Shown in pieces: positions 41,235 to 50,921 of a stretch of DNA of 64,000 bases (positions are counted from its first letter, which is position 1; each line of letters starts with the position of its first letter). The notes beneath the pieces are model-generated. The model was not told where the DNA came from and ran no database searches. It saw only the letters and a program-made list of their open reading frames with translations. The position numbers and the translations under genes were made by a program. Source of the DNA: Amycolatopsis sp. EV170708-02-1 (lineage in GTDB: Bacteria; Actinomycetota; Actinomycetes; Mycobacteriales; Pseudonocardiaceae); NCBI RefSeq assembly GCF_022479115.1, contig NZ_CP092497.1, positions 5,394,001 through 5,458,000 of the forward strand. Direction: 5' to 3'.

Positions 41235-43280
41235 ATGGACGAGGTTTCCTCGCTGACGGTGCGGCTGCTGGGCGGTTCCCCCGCCCGCCACGGCGACGGC
41301 GAGATCGCGCTGGGGCCTGCCCAGCGGCAGGCGGTGTTCGCCACGCTCGCGCTGCACGCCGGCCAGTTCGTCTCCCGCCGGGAGATCATCGACGCCGTCT
41401 GGGGCGAGCGCCCGCCCGACAGCGCCACCGGCATCGTGTACACCTACGTCTCGGCGTTGCGCCGCGCGCTGGAGCCGGTCGGTGAACCGCTCGTCGCCAG
41501 CCGCGCGGGCTACCGCCTCGACCTGCCGAAGCAGCAGGTCGACGTGCACGTCTTCGAAGCCGAGCTCGACCGCGCCCGCGCGCACCGGCTCGACGGCGCG
41601 CACCAGCGGGAGCTGGAGTCGCTGCGGTCCGCGCTGGGGCAGTGGCAGGGTTCCGCGCTCGACGGGATCCCCGGCCCGTTCGCCGAGACCGAGCGCGCGC
41701 GGCTGAACGAACTCCGGCTGAGCGCGCTCGAACGCCAGGCCGAGGTCACGCTGCGGCTCGGCGGCCACCACGAACTCGTGGACGAGCTCGCCGTGCTGGT
41801 CGAGCGCCATCCGCTGCGCGAAGGCCTGCACCGCATGCTGATCACCGCACTGTTCCGCTCCGGGCGGCAGGCCGAGGCACTGGCCGCGTTCGACCGCGCC
41901 CGCGAGACGATCATCGAGCGGTCCGGCCTCGAACCCGGCCCGGACCTGCTGGACCTGCGGCGACGGATTCTGGACGACGACCCCTCGTTGCACCTCCGTG
42001 ACCGGACGCAGGCCGTACCCGGAAGGCCGTCCGCTTTCGTCGGCCGGGAGTTCGAGCTCGGCCGGCTGCGAAGGCATCTGTCCGCCCTGCTGGACGAAGG
42101 TCGCGGCGGGACGGTCTGGCTGGACGGCGAAGCGGGCGGCGGCAAGAGCGCGTTCCTGGCCGAGGCGCTGGCCACGGTGCGGAGCCGGACGCGCTGGGTC
42201 GAGGCCGACGAGCTGAGCGGCGCGGTCCCGATGAGCCTCATCGCCGATTGCCTCGGCGGCGAGGCACTGGACGATCTCGGCAAAACGGTCACCGGGCTGT
42301 GCGAAGCCGGGCCGCAGGTGCTCGTCTTCGAAGATCTGCACTGGGCCGACGAGGAAAGCCTGCTCGCCTGGCAGCGGCTGCACCGGCTCACCGCGCATCT
42401 GCCGCTGCTGCTGATCGGCTCGGCGCGCCCGCTCCCCCGTCGCCGCACGCTCGACCTCCTCCGCTCGGAGTTCGACGGCGAGATCGTCCCGCTGCCGCCG
42501 TTCGACGGCCCGGCCGTCGCCGCGCTCGCCGAAGAGACCCTGGCCAGGGATCCGGGTGACGGCTTCCTCGCGTTCTCCACCGAGTACACCGCCGGGAACG
42601 CCGCCTATCTGCGCGAGCTGTTCTCCGCGTTCGCCGAAGGCCACGAGCCGGACACCGCGCCGCACGGCAGGCTCGCGGCCGTGGTGGAGGACCATCTCGC
42701 CACGCTTTCCGTGCCGTGCAAGCGAACGCTGAATTCCGCCGCGTTGCTCGGCTCGTCGTTCACCGTCGCGGACCTGGCGGGGGTCACCGGCCGCGAACCG
42801 CGGTCGCTCACCGAAGCGGTCGACGAGGCGCTCGCGGCGCAGGTGCTGGAAGCCGGCGGAGAAGGCCTGCGGTTCCGCGTCCCGCTCATTCGAGCGGTGT
42901 TCGCCGCGAACACCCCGCCCGCCATCCGCGCCGTGCTGCACCAGGAGATCGCCACGACCATGGCGGATTCCGGCGCCCCCGCGGATCGTGTCGCCGAGCA
43001 GCTGCTCCAGGCCGGCGACGAGCTGACGGCGGCCTGGATCCCCCGATGGGTGCTCGACAACGTCCGCGCGCTGTCCGCCGAGCCCGCCGTCGAACTGCTC
43101 CATTTGCTTTCCCGTCAACGGAATCTCACCGAAGAGCAGCACCAGGAGCTGACCGGCGAGCTCGCCGCGCTGCTGCTGCCCGGACCGGACACCCCGCCCG
43201 CCTGGCCCACCCAGCCCTGGTGCACGCCGCTGCACGCGCTCGCCCGGGTGCGCAACCCGGCCGCACCTAGGACGTCCTAA
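41235..43280 (+). CDS. SARP (AfsR/DnrI-type) regulator with ATPase, no C-terminal domains
   Basis: A 681-residue regulator. The winged OmpR-like DNA-binding domain (about 5-95) reads LGPAQRQAVFATLALHAGQFVSRREIIDAVWGERPPDSA. The bacterial transcriptional activation domain follows (about 100-245). An ATPase follows with GEAGGGKSAFLAE as Walker A and VLVFEDLHWAD as Walker B. It stops after WCTPLHALARVRNPAA, lacking the TPR and LuxR domains of its longer neighbour. It likely activates a secondary-metabolite or catabolic cluster; the target is not evident. Confidence 0.83.
   Translation: MDEVSSLTVRLLGGSPARHGDGEIALGPAQRQAVFATLALHAGQFVSRREIIDAVWGERPPDSATGIVYTYVSALRRALEPVGEPLVASRAGYRLDLPKQQVDVHVFEAELDRARAHRLDGAHQRELESLRSALGQWQGSALDGIPGPFAETERARLNELRLSALERQAEVTLRLGGHHELVDELAVLVERHPLREGLHRMLITALFRSGRQAEALAAFDRARETIIERSGLEPGPDLLDLRRRILDDDPSLHLRDRTQAVPGRPSAFVGREFELGRLRRHLSALLDEGRGGTVWLDGEAGGGKSAFLAEALATVRSRTRWVEADELSGAVPMSLIADCLGGEALDDLGKTVTGLCEAGPQVLVFEDLHWADEESLLAWQRLHRLTAHLPLLLIGSARPLPRRRTLDLLRSEFDGEIVPLPPFDGPAVAALAEETLARDPGDGFLAFSTEYTAGNAAYLRELFSAFAEGHEPDTAPHGRLAAVVEDHLATLSVPCKRTLNSAALLGSSFTVADLAGVTGREPRSLTEAVDEALAAQVLEAGGEGLRFRVPLIRAVFAANTPPAIRAVLHQEIATTMADSGAPADRVAEQLLQAGDELTAAWIPRWVLDNVRALSAEPAVELLHLLSRQRNLTEEQHQELTGELAALLLPGPDTPPAWPTQPWCTPLHALARVRNPAAPRTS
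43268..43279. promoter_or_regulatory. 12-bp perfect palindrome TAGGACGTCCTA
   Basis: It overlaps the stop codon of the first SARP gene and ends 61 nt before the GTG of the next. Could be an operator. Confidence 0.3.
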
Positions 43281-43340
43281 ACTGCGGGGACACACCAGTG
43301 ATCCGGCCACTTTCGAGGTATGACGAGAAATGGAGCCGGC

Positions 43341-46300
43341 GTGACGAACGGGCTGCGCGTCGAGCTGCTCGGGCCGCCTCGTGCCTGGCTCGGCGACGTC
43401 GAGCTGAAGCTCGGGCCCGCCCGCCAGCGCGCGGTCTTCGCCACCCTGGCGACGCGGCGCGGCCAGGCGATCTCCCTCGGCGAACTGATCTCGGACGTCT
43501 GGGGCGGGTCGGCGCCCGCCAGCGCCACCGGCAGTGTCCACACCTACGTCTCCGGCCTGCGCGGAGCGATCCGCAAGGCGGGCGGTGACGCGCACGAGAT
43601 CCTGCGTTCGTCCGGATCGAGTTACTCGCTGCGGCTGGACGGGGAAGCGCTCGACGTCCACCGGTTCGAAAAGGACGTCGCGGCTGCCAAGGCTGCACCC
43701 GCCGATCAGCGGGGCGCGGCCGCGCGGCTCACCTCCGCGCTCGGTCTCTGGCGCGGCGAGGCCTACTCAGGTGTGCCGGGCCCGTTCGCCGAAGCGGAAC
43801 GCGTCCGGCTCGCCGAACTCCAGCTCACCGCCGCCGAACTGCGCGCCACGGCCCTGCTCGGCACCGGCGACCACCGTGCGGTGGTGGCCGAGCTGACCGC
43901 GCTGGTGCAGCGGCACCCGTTGCGCGAGTCGCTGCACGAGACGCTCATGCGCGCCCTGCACGCCAGCGGGCGCCAGATCGAAGCGCTCGGCGCGTATCGC
44001 GAGGCCAGGCGGATCCTCCGTGACGAACTCGGCGTCGAACCCGGTGCCCCGCTGCGGGAGCTGCACCAGCGCATCCTCGACGGCAGCGAAAAACCCGTCA
44101 CGGCACCGAAACCGGTTCCGGTGCGCGTCGTGCCGCCGCCGGTGGCCAAGGCGATCGAACGCGGCGGCCACGGCCATCTGCCCGGCCGTGCCCGGCAGGT
44201 CGAGCGGCTCGACGGCTTCGTCACCGACGTGCTCGCCGGCCGCGGCCGCCCGGTCTGGCTCGAAGGCGAACCGGGTATCGGCAAATCGGAGCTGCTGATC
44301 GCCGGGCTGGCCGGTGCCGCGGCGCGCGGCTGCCAGCTCGCCTGGACCGCGGCCGACGAGCTGCAGCAACGGTTCCCGCTGCAGGTGATCATGGAGTGCC
44401 TCGGCGTGCACCACGGCGCGGCGGATCCGGCCAAGGCCAAGCTGGCGGGCGAGCTGCACGCCGAGCCCGCGCACGGGAACTGGGGTCCCGCCGATCCGAT
44501 CCTGTCCACTGTGGACAAGCTGCTGACGCTGGTCGACGAGACCTGCGCGGCGGGACCGCTGGTGCTGGTGATCGACGACCTCCACTGGGCCGACGAGGCC
44601 AGTGTGCTGCTGTGGCAGCGGCTGGCCGCCGCCACCCGCCAGCTGCCGTTGCTGCTGGTCGCCGCCACGCGCACCGGGCACGGCCGGCGGGACCTGGCCC
44701 AGCTGCGTCGCGGGGTCGAAGCGAGGGACGGCGAGATCATGCCGGTCGAGGTGCTGGCCGACGACGACATCGCCGCCGTGTTCGAGGTGATCCTCGCGGC
44801 GAAGCTCGGGCCGAGCCTGCGCCCGCTGATCCGGCGCGCGGCCGGGAATCCGCTCTACGCCAGGGAAGTCGCGCACGACCTGGTCCGGTCGGGCGCGGTG
44901 CGGATCACGGCGGGCGTGGCCGAGGTGACGCTGGACGGCACCGAGAACGCGCCACGGTCGCTGCTGGCGGCGGTGGCCAGGACGCTGGAGACCCTCGACC
45001 CGGCCACCGCCGGGATCCTGCGCACGGCCTCCCTGCTGGGTGCGGAGTTCGCCGTCGAGGACATCGCCACGCTGGCGGGCAAGAGCCCGCTCGAGGTGCT
45101 GCAGGAGCTGGAGCCCGCCATCACCGCGGGCGTCATCGAGTACGCCGGCGACAAACTCGCCTTCCATCATCCGTTCCAGCGGCAGGCTCTCTACGGCGCC
45201 ATCGCCGAACCCGCCCGCGCCGCGTTGCACCGGCGTGCCGCCGAATCGCTCGCGCGGGCGGGCGCGCCGGTCAAACGGGTCGCCGAGCAGCTGGCCGCCG
45301 GGCCGGTGCCGTTCGACCCGTGGCTGGCGGGCTGGCTCACCGCCAACCACGTCGCGGTGTCCAACCGCGCCCCGCATATCGCGGCCGACCTGCTTCGCGG
45401 CGCGCTCGACAGCACGGTGCCCACCCGAGAGCAACGGGAGACGCTGATCGCCGCGCTGGTCCGCGTGCTGTTCCGGCTCGAACTGACTCCGGAGACCGAA
45501 GCCGAGGAGGCGGTGAAGACCGTCGTGGACAAGGCGGATCTGGCGCAGATGCGGCATTTCCTGGCCGCGCTGCGCTACCGCCGGGGCGACACGCCAGGGG
45601 CGATCGAGGCACTCGGCGACACCGCGGACGACCCGTCGATCCCGGAGCTGTGGCGCACCAGCACCCGGACGCTGCTCGCCAACTTCCGCCGTGGGGACCT
45701 GTCCGACCTCGACGAGACCGAACGGATCGCGCGGGGCCTGCACGCCGAGGCGGCCGAAGCGGGTGAGCGCTACCCCGCCGCGCACGCGCAGCAGACGTTG
45801 TGGCTCGTGCACTCGATCCGCCGGGAGCACGACCGGGCGCTGACCGCGATCGACGCCGCGCTGGAGACCGCCGGCCACGAGGCCGGCCTGGCGACCTTGC
45901 GGTTCGATCTGCTCGACAACCGCCTCTTCACCCTGCAGAACCTCGACCGGCTCGGCGAGGCCGACGCCACGCTGCGCGCCGGGTACGAGACCGCGGCGCG
46001 GCACGGCCTGCCGACCGGTCCGCAGGTCTCGGCGGCCGTGCACTACTACTGGACCGGGCGCTGGGACGAGGCGCTGGCCGAACTGGACTCGGTCACCGAG
46101 GACGGCCCGGCGATCACCTTCTACGGCGTGCGTGAGCCGGGTGCCGCCGCCCTGTTGCTGCACGGGGTCGCCGCCCTCATCGCGGGCCATCGCGACGAAC
46201 GCGTCTCCGTCCGCGCCCATCTGGAAGCGGCCGAGGCGCACTCGCCGTCGAACTCGTCCGAACGCGAGAGCTGCGACTTCTACCTGGCGGCACAGGCGAT

Positions 46301-46988
46301 GGCCGCCGAACAACGCGGCGATCTCGACGACGCGCTGCGGCTGTTCGCGCCGGTACTGCGCCCCGACTACGCCCGGATGATGCTGCGCCACCAATGGCTC
46401 CCCGACGTCGTGCGCGTCGCGATCGCGGCCGGGAACGACGCCGTCGCCGAGGAAGCGCTCGCCGTCTGCGCCGAGGAGGCGAGCCAGGAGTCGGTGCCCG
46501 CCAGGGCCACCGCCGCCGCCCTGCGGTGCCGGGCGCTGATCGACGGCGACCCCGAAGGCATGCGGGCCGCGGCCGATCACTACCGCGAGGTCCGTCGTCC
46601 CATCGAACTCGCGGCCGCCCTGGAGGACGCCGCCGAACTGCTCGGCCGGGCCGGGTACCTCGAAGCGGCCACCGGCTCGCTCACCGAGGCGTGCGAGGTG
46701 CTCGGGCAGGTCGGTGCCACCTGGAGCATCCGCCGCGCGGAAAGCAGGCTGCGGCGCTACGGCGTGCTGAGCCGCGCGGCGCGGGGCCTCCGGCACAGCG
46801 GGACGCTGTCACCGCTGGAACTGCGGGTCGCCCGGCTGGTGGCGGCGAAACTGTCCAACCCGGAGATCGCCGCGGAACTGAGCCTTCCCAGGAGGACGGT
46901 GCAGTCGCTGGTGTCCAGGGTGCTCACCAAACTGCACGCCGATTCCCGGCTGACCGTCGGCGACCAGCTGCCGAGACGACTCGCGTGA
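43341..46988 (+). CDS. Giant SARP-ATPase-TPR-LuxR regulator
   Basis: A protein of about 1215 residues. The SARP DNA-binding domain comes first (LGPARQRAVFATLATRRGQAISLGELISDVWGG), then the BTAD to about 250. An ATPase follows (Walker A GEPGIGKSE, Walker B VLVIDDLHWAD), then about 500 residues of TPR. Last comes a LuxR HTH (LSPLELRVARLVAAKLSNPEIAAELSLPRRTVQSLVSRVL). Two unlike DNA-binding domains at opposite ends are unusual. GTG 43341 with GGAG upstream fits better than ATG 43320. It lies 20 nt before the sugar-binding gene, which it may regulate. Confidence 0.85.
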   Translation: MTNGLRVELLGPPRAWLGDVELKLGPARQRAVFATLATRRGQAISLGELISDVWGGSAPASATGSVHTYVSGLRGAIRKAGGDAHEILRSSGSSYSLRLDGEALDVHRFEKDVAAAKAAPADQRGAAARLTSALGLWRGEAYSGVPGPFAEAERVRLAELQLTAAELRATALLGTGDHRAVVAELTALVQRHPLRESLHETLMRALHASGRQIEALGAYREARRILRDELGVEPGAPLRELHQRILDGSEKPVTAPKPVPVRVVPPPVAKAIERGGHGHLPGRARQVERLDGFVTDVLAGRGRPVWLEGEPGIGKSELLIAGLAGAAARGCQLAWTAADELQQRFPLQVIMECLGVHHGAADPAKAKLAGELHAEPAHGNWGPADPILSTVDKLLTLVDETCAAGPLVLVIDDLHWADEASVLLWQRLAAATRQLPLLLVAATRTGHGRRDLAQLRRGVEARDGEIMPVEVLADDDIAAVFEVILAAKLGPSLRPLIRRAAGNPLYAREVAHDLVRSGAVRITAGVAEVTLDGTENAPRSLLAAVARTLETLDPATAGILRTASLLGAEFAVEDIATLAGKSPLEVLQELEPAITAGVIEYAGDKLAFHHPFQRQALYGAIAEPARAALHRRAAESLARAGAPVKRVAEQLAAGPVPFDPWLAGWLTANHVAVSNRAPHIAADLLRGALDSTVPTREQRETLIAALVRVLFRLELTPETEAEEAVKTVVDKADLAQMRHFLAALRYRRGDTPGAIEALGDTADDPSIPELWRTSTRTLLANFRRGDLSDLDETERIARGLHAEAAEAGERYPAAHAQQTLWLVHSIRREHDRALTAIDAALETAGHEAGLATLRFDLLDNRLFTLQNLDRLGEADATLRAGYETAARHGLPTGPQVSAAVHYYWTGRWDEALAELDSVTEDGPAITFYGVREPGAAALLLHGVAALIAGHRDERVSVRAHLEAAEAHSPSNSSERESCDFYLAAQAMAAEQRGDLDDALRLFAPVLRPDYARMMLRHQWLPDVVRVAIAAGNDAVAEEALAVCAEEASQESVPARATAAALRCRALIDGDPEGMRAAADHYREVRRPIELAAALEDAAELLGRAGYLEAATGSLTEACEVLGQVGATWSIRRAESRLRRYGVLSRAARGLRHSGTLSPLELRVARLVAAKLSNPEIAAELSLPRRTVQSLVSRVLTKLHADSRLTVGDQLPRRLA

Positions 46989-47008
46989 CCGCACGACCGA
47001 GGAGAACC

Positions 47009-48268
47009 ATGACCCGCGTACTGGCCGGATTGACGGCGCTCGTGCTGCTGCTCAGCGGCTGTTCGGGCACACCGGAAGCCGGCGGCCCGATCAAGCTCAC
47101 CGTCGCCACCTTCGGCGAATTCGGGTACGAGAAACTCTTCGACGACTACGAAAAGGCCCATCCGGGAATCACCGTCGAGGGCCGGGTCGCCGATTTCGAG
47201 ACGCATCACCGGCAGCTGGCCACCGGGCTCGGCGCCGGACGCGGCAGCGCCGACGTGGTGGCGATCGAAGAGCAGTACCTCCCCAAATTCCGCCAGTCCA
47301 CGGACAAGTTCAGCGATCTCTCCGAGTTCGGCGCGCAGGGCCTCCGCGAGCACTGGCCCGCCTGGAAATGGGATCAGGGCACCGCTGAGGGCGGGAAGTT
47401 CGTGATGGGCCTCGGCACCGACATGGGCAGTCTCGCCCTCTGCTACCGCCGTGACCTGTTCGCGAACGCCGGCCTGCCGACCGACCGCGACCAGGTGGCC
47501 GCCCTGTGGCCGACGTGGGAGAAGTTCGCGGAAACCGGGGAACGGTTCAGCGCCAAGGCACCCGGCGACGTCAAATTCGCCGACTCGGCGGGAACCGTCT
47601 ACACGGCGATGCTCAACCAGGCGGAGGAGAACTACTTCTCCAAGGACGACAAGTTCATCGCCGACACGAACCCCAACGTGCGCAAGGCCTTCGAGCTCGC
47701 GGGCGGGATGGCGCTGAAGAAGGAGACGGCGGCGGTCACCACCTTCACGCAGCCGTGGACGGTGGCGATCAAGCAGAGCCGGTTCGCCGCCATCACCTGC
47801 CCCGCCTGGATGCTCACCCAGATCGAGGAGGCGGGCGGCCCGGAGCTGGCGGGCAAATGGGACGTCACCTCGGTGCCGGGCAAGGCGGGCAACTGGGGCG
47901 GTTCGTTCCTGACCGTCCCGAAACAGGGCGCGCACCGCAAGGAGGCCTACGACCTCGCCGTCTGGCTCACCGCGCCCGAACAGCAGAAACGGATCTTCCT
48001 GGAGAGCGGGTTGCTGCCGAGCGCGCTGGGCGCCTATCAGGACAGCGCGGTGCTTTCCCACACCAGCGCGTACTTCAGCGGCGCGCCGATCGGCAAGATC
48101 TTCGCCGCGTCCGCCGAAGCCCTGCGGCCGAACTACCGCGGGCTGCGCGACGGCGAGGTGCGGCCGGTGTACGGACACGCGCTCGGCCGCGTCGAAGAGG
48201 GTAAGCAATCGCTCGACGAGGCTTGGAACCAGGCCGCCACCGAAGGCCGCGCCGCGGCCGCCAAGTGA
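47009..48268 (+). CDS. Sugar ABC transporter substrate-binding lipoprotein
   Basis: A 419-residue extracellular receptor of the maltose/cellobiose-binding type. Lipobox LSGC gives lipidated Cys18. The body has ITVEGRVADFETHHRQLATGL, GSADVVAIEEQYLPKF, WPTWEKFAETG and NWGGSFLTVP. GAGGAG precedes the ATG. Its stop overlaps the GH1 start (GTGA), so it likely brings in the oligosaccharide that GH1 splits. The matching permeases are probably those at 51533-53256. Confidence 0.87.
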   Translation: MTRVLAGLTALVLLLSGCSGTPEAGGPIKLTVATFGEFGYEKLFDDYEKAHPGITVEGRVADFETHHRQLATGLGAGRGSADVVAIEEQYLPKFRQSTDKFSDLSEFGAQGLREHWPAWKWDQGTAEGGKFVMGLGTDMGSLALCYRRDLFANAGLPTDRDQVAALWPTWEKFAETGERFSAKAPGDVKFADSAGTVYTAMLNQAEENYFSKDDKFIADTNPNVRKAFELAGGMALKKETAAVTTFTQPWTVAIKQSRFAAITCPAWMLTQIEEAGGPELAGKWDVTSVPGKAGNWGGSFLTVPKQGAHRKEAYDLAVWLTAPEQQKRIFLESGLLPSALGAYQDSAVLSHTSAYFSGAPIGKIFAASAEALRPNYRGLRDGEVRPVYGHALGRVEEGKQSLDEAWNQAATEGRAAAAK

Positions 48269-49629
48269 GCGGGGACGGCGTGAAACGCGGGTTTCCGGCC
48301 GGTTTCCGGTGGGGCACGGCCACGGCGGCGTACCAGATCGAGGGCTCGACGACGGCGGACGGCCGCGGACCGTCCATTTGGGACACCTTCACCGCGCGGC
48401 CGGGCCTGGCCAGCGGTGACCCGGCTTGCGACCACTACCGGCGTTACCGCGAGGACATCGGCCTGCTGAGCGACCTCGGCGTGCCGTACTACCGGTTCTC
48501 CGTCGCGTGGTCGCGGGTCATGCCGGACGGCCGCACGGTAGAGCCACGCGGGACGGCTTTCTACGACCGTCTCGTCGACACGTTGCTGGACCACGGCATC
48601 ACCCCGATGGTGACGCTCTACCACTGGGATCTCCCGGAGGCTCTGCAAGCGGAAGGCGGCTGGCCGAACCGTGCGCTCGCGGATCTTTTCGCCGAGTACG
48701 CGCTGACCGTCCACAAGGTACTCGGGGACCGGGTGCGGCAGTGGACCACGATCAACGAGCCGTTCTGCGCCGCCTTCATCGGCTATGGCAACGGGGAACA
48801 CGCCCCCGGTATCCGGGACGAGGGTGCGGCCTTGGTCGCCGGGCACAACCTCCTGCTCGCGCATGGCAAGGCGACACAGGCGTTGCGATCTGGTGGCGGC
48901 GAGCAGGAAGTGTCCATCGTGCTCAACTTCGCCCCCGTGCTGACCGACGTGGACGACGCCGCGCACCGCGAGGCCGCCCGCAAATTCGACTTCCTGCACA
49001 ACAGGTTCTTCCTCGATCCGCTGCTGGGCCGCGGCTATCCGCCCGAGCTTCTGGCGGATTTGGCGCATCTCGGCACCCTGGAACCGGCGATCGCCGACGG
49101 TGATCTGGAGATCATCGCGCAGCCGCTGGACGTCCTGGGAGTCAACTACTACGCGCCCGCCCGCGCAGTCCCGTTGGAAGACCCCGAGGCCGATAGCAAC
49201 TGCCCGCTCCCCGGCCTGCGCGGGATGGACGTCCAGCCGCCGCGCGGCGAGCTGACCTCGCTCGGCTGGGAGCAGCGGCCGGAATGCCTGACCGGACTCC
49301 TGCTGTGGCTGCACGAACACTGCCCCGGCCTGCCGCTCGTGATCGCCGAGAACGGCGCGGCTTTCGAGGACGAGGTCGTCGACGGACGCGTACACGACGA
49401 GAAACGCGTACGGTACTTCGCCGAACACCTCGCCGCCGTGCACGACGCGATCGAGCGCGGCGCCGACGTCCGCGGCTACATGGCCTGGTCGCTGCTGGAC
49501 AATTTCGAGTGGGCCAAGGGGTACACGCAGCGGTTCGGCCTCGTGCACGTCGACTTCGAGACCCAGGAGCGGGTGCTCAAGGACAGCGCGCGGTTCTACG
49601 CGGACGTGGTGGCGCGCAACGGTCTTTAG
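48265..49629 (+). CDS. GH1 beta-glucosidase
   Basis: A 454-residue cytoplasmic (beta/alpha)8 glycosidase. The acid/base is Glu165 (TTINEPFC) and the nucleophile Glu362 (VIAENGAAF). The N-terminal FPAGFRWGTATAAYQIEG and the C-terminal WSLLDNFEWAKGYTQRFGLVHVDF are family marks. It hydrolyses cellobiose or other beta-glucosides imported by the coupled binding protein. GTG 48265 overlaps the previous stop. Confidence 0.92.
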   Translation: MSGDGVKRGFPAGFRWGTATAAYQIEGSTTADGRGPSIWDTFTARPGLASGDPACDHYRRYREDIGLLSDLGVPYYRFSVAWSRVMPDGRTVEPRGTAFYDRLVDTLLDHGITPMVTLYHWDLPEALQAEGGWPNRALADLFAEYALTVHKVLGDRVRQWTTINEPFCAAFIGYGNGEHAPGIRDEGAALVAGHNLLLAHGKATQALRSGGGEQEVSIVLNFAPVLTDVDDAAHREAARKFDFLHNRFFLDPLLGRGYPPELLADLAHLGTLEPAIADGDLEIIAQPLDVLGVNYYAPARAVPLEDPEADSNCPLPGLRGMDVQPPRGELTSLGWEQRPECLTGLLLWLHEHCPGLPLVIAENGAAFEDEVVDGRVHDEKRVRYFAEHLAAVHDAIERGADVRGYMAWSLLDNFEWAKGYTQRFGLVHVDFETQERVLKDSARFYADVVARNGL

Positions 49630-49682
49630 CGGTTGCTTCCGGTGGCGCCGAAACTGTCGGTGGTCGGTTGTACGTTCTGCGT

Positions 49683-50921
49683 GTGGACACACTCAACGCC
49701 ACTGTGGCGCTACTCAAGGAAATCACGTCGTCGGACGCTCTCCGGGAGGTCAATGCTTCGCTGGATTCGTTGGGGGACAACGATGCCATGGACGCCGCAG
49801 TCGCGGCATCAGAAGGGATCGCACGATTGGAAGCGGTCCGGTTCCGTGCGCTGGGGCGGTTGAGCCGCCATCGCGACGGGGCCGGCAGTGTGGCGCAGGA
49901 GGTCGCGCTCGCTCTGTCCGTTGTGGACGGTCACGCTGCCGGCCTGGTGTCCACCGCTGAAGCGTTGACCACCCGACTTCCCCGCACACTGGGGCTGCTG
50001 GACCAGGGGAAGGTGGGCGGCTTCGGAGCGATGAAAGTCGCCACGGCCACCGCCTGGCTGTCCGACGAGGACGCCCGCGCGGTGGACGCGGTCCTGGAAG
50101 ACCGGCTGCCGGACAAGAACTCCGACCAGATCCGGAAAGCGGCAAACCACGCCGCGATGATGGCCGACCGTGACGGCGCCGCCCGGCGGACCGAACGGAA
50201 TCGTGGCGGGCGCCGGGTGACGGTGCGGCAGGGCGAGACCGGGGTGGCATCGATCGAGGTCGAAGACGGCCCTGTCGAGAAGGTCGCCGCCGCCTACACC
50301 CGCATCGACCGCGAAGCACGCGCACTACGCGCCGCTGGCGAGACACGCACACTGGACCAGCTGCGCGCGGACGTCGCTCTTGATCTTCTGCTCGGCGGCC
50401 AAGGAGGGAAGACCGAACGATCCGAGGTGTTCCTCTACATGGACCTGCACACCTACCTCGGACTAAACGATGACCCCGCCGAGCTAGCCGGACACGGCCA
50501 CATCCCCGCCTCACTGGCCCGGCACATCGCCTCCGGACCCAACACAGTGTTACGGCGAATCATCACCGACCCACTCTCCGGACAAGTCCTCGACCTCGGC
50601 CGCGACCGATACCGACCCACCGCAGGCCTGGACGAATTCGTCCGAGTCCGAGACCGCGAATGCCGAAGACCCGGCTGTCACCGTGTGGCCCAAGCCTGCG
50701 ACCTTGATCATTCGCTGCCGTGGCAGTTCGGTGGTCATACCGCCGACACCGAGCTGGTCGATCTCTGTCGTCGCGACCACCGGTTGAAAGACGAACCCGG
50801 CTGGAACTACCGGCTGGGTTCTGATGGGACTCTCACCATCACCACACCTACGGGGCAGAGGTACGACAGCACACCCCCACCACTCCACACGCCGCGCACT
50901 GACGAACCACCACCGTTCTGA
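49683..50921 (+). CDS. HNH endonuclease, DUF222 / 13E12-repeat family
   Basis: A 412-residue protein. The helical DUF222 domain spans about residues 10-320. A C-terminal HNH nuclease motif follows: CRRPGCH, CDLDHSLPWQFGGHT, LCRRDHRLK (Cys pair, catalytic His-Asn/His positions). These genes are multicopy in actinomycetes and behave like mobile or selfish elements. It sits between the two halves of the beta-glucoside locus. Its last bases (CACCACCGTTCTGAGCC) recur in the repeat field downstream. Confidence 0.85.
   Translation: MDTLNATVALLKEITSSDALREVNASLDSLGDNDAMDAAVAASEGIARLEAVRFRALGRLSRHRDGAGSVAQEVALALSVVDGHAAGLVSTAEALTTRLPRTLGLLDQGKVGGFGAMKVATATAWLSDEDARAVDAVLEDRLPDKNSDQIRKAANHAAMMADRDGAARRTERNRGGRRVTVRQGETGVASIEVEDGPVEKVAAAYTRIDREARALRAAGETRTLDQLRADVALDLLLGGQGGKTERSEVFLYMDLHTYLGLNDDPAELAGHGHIPASLARHIASGPNTVLRRIITDPLSGQVLDLGRDRYRPTAGLDEFVRVRDRECRRPGCHRVAQACDLDHSLPWQFGGHTADTELVDLCRRDHRLKDEPGWNYRLGSDGTLTITTPTGQRYDSTPPPLHTPRTDEPPPF

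Noticed and set aside
40965..43661. An 898-codon minus-strand open frame, and a similar 1009-codon one at 43767-46796
   Set aside because: Both are shadows of the SARP regulator genes, whose domains are unmistakable on the plus strand.
41235..46988. Pathway-specific regulators of an antibiotic cluster
   Set aside because: SARP proteins often play this role, but no biosynthetic genes are in the neighbourhood.
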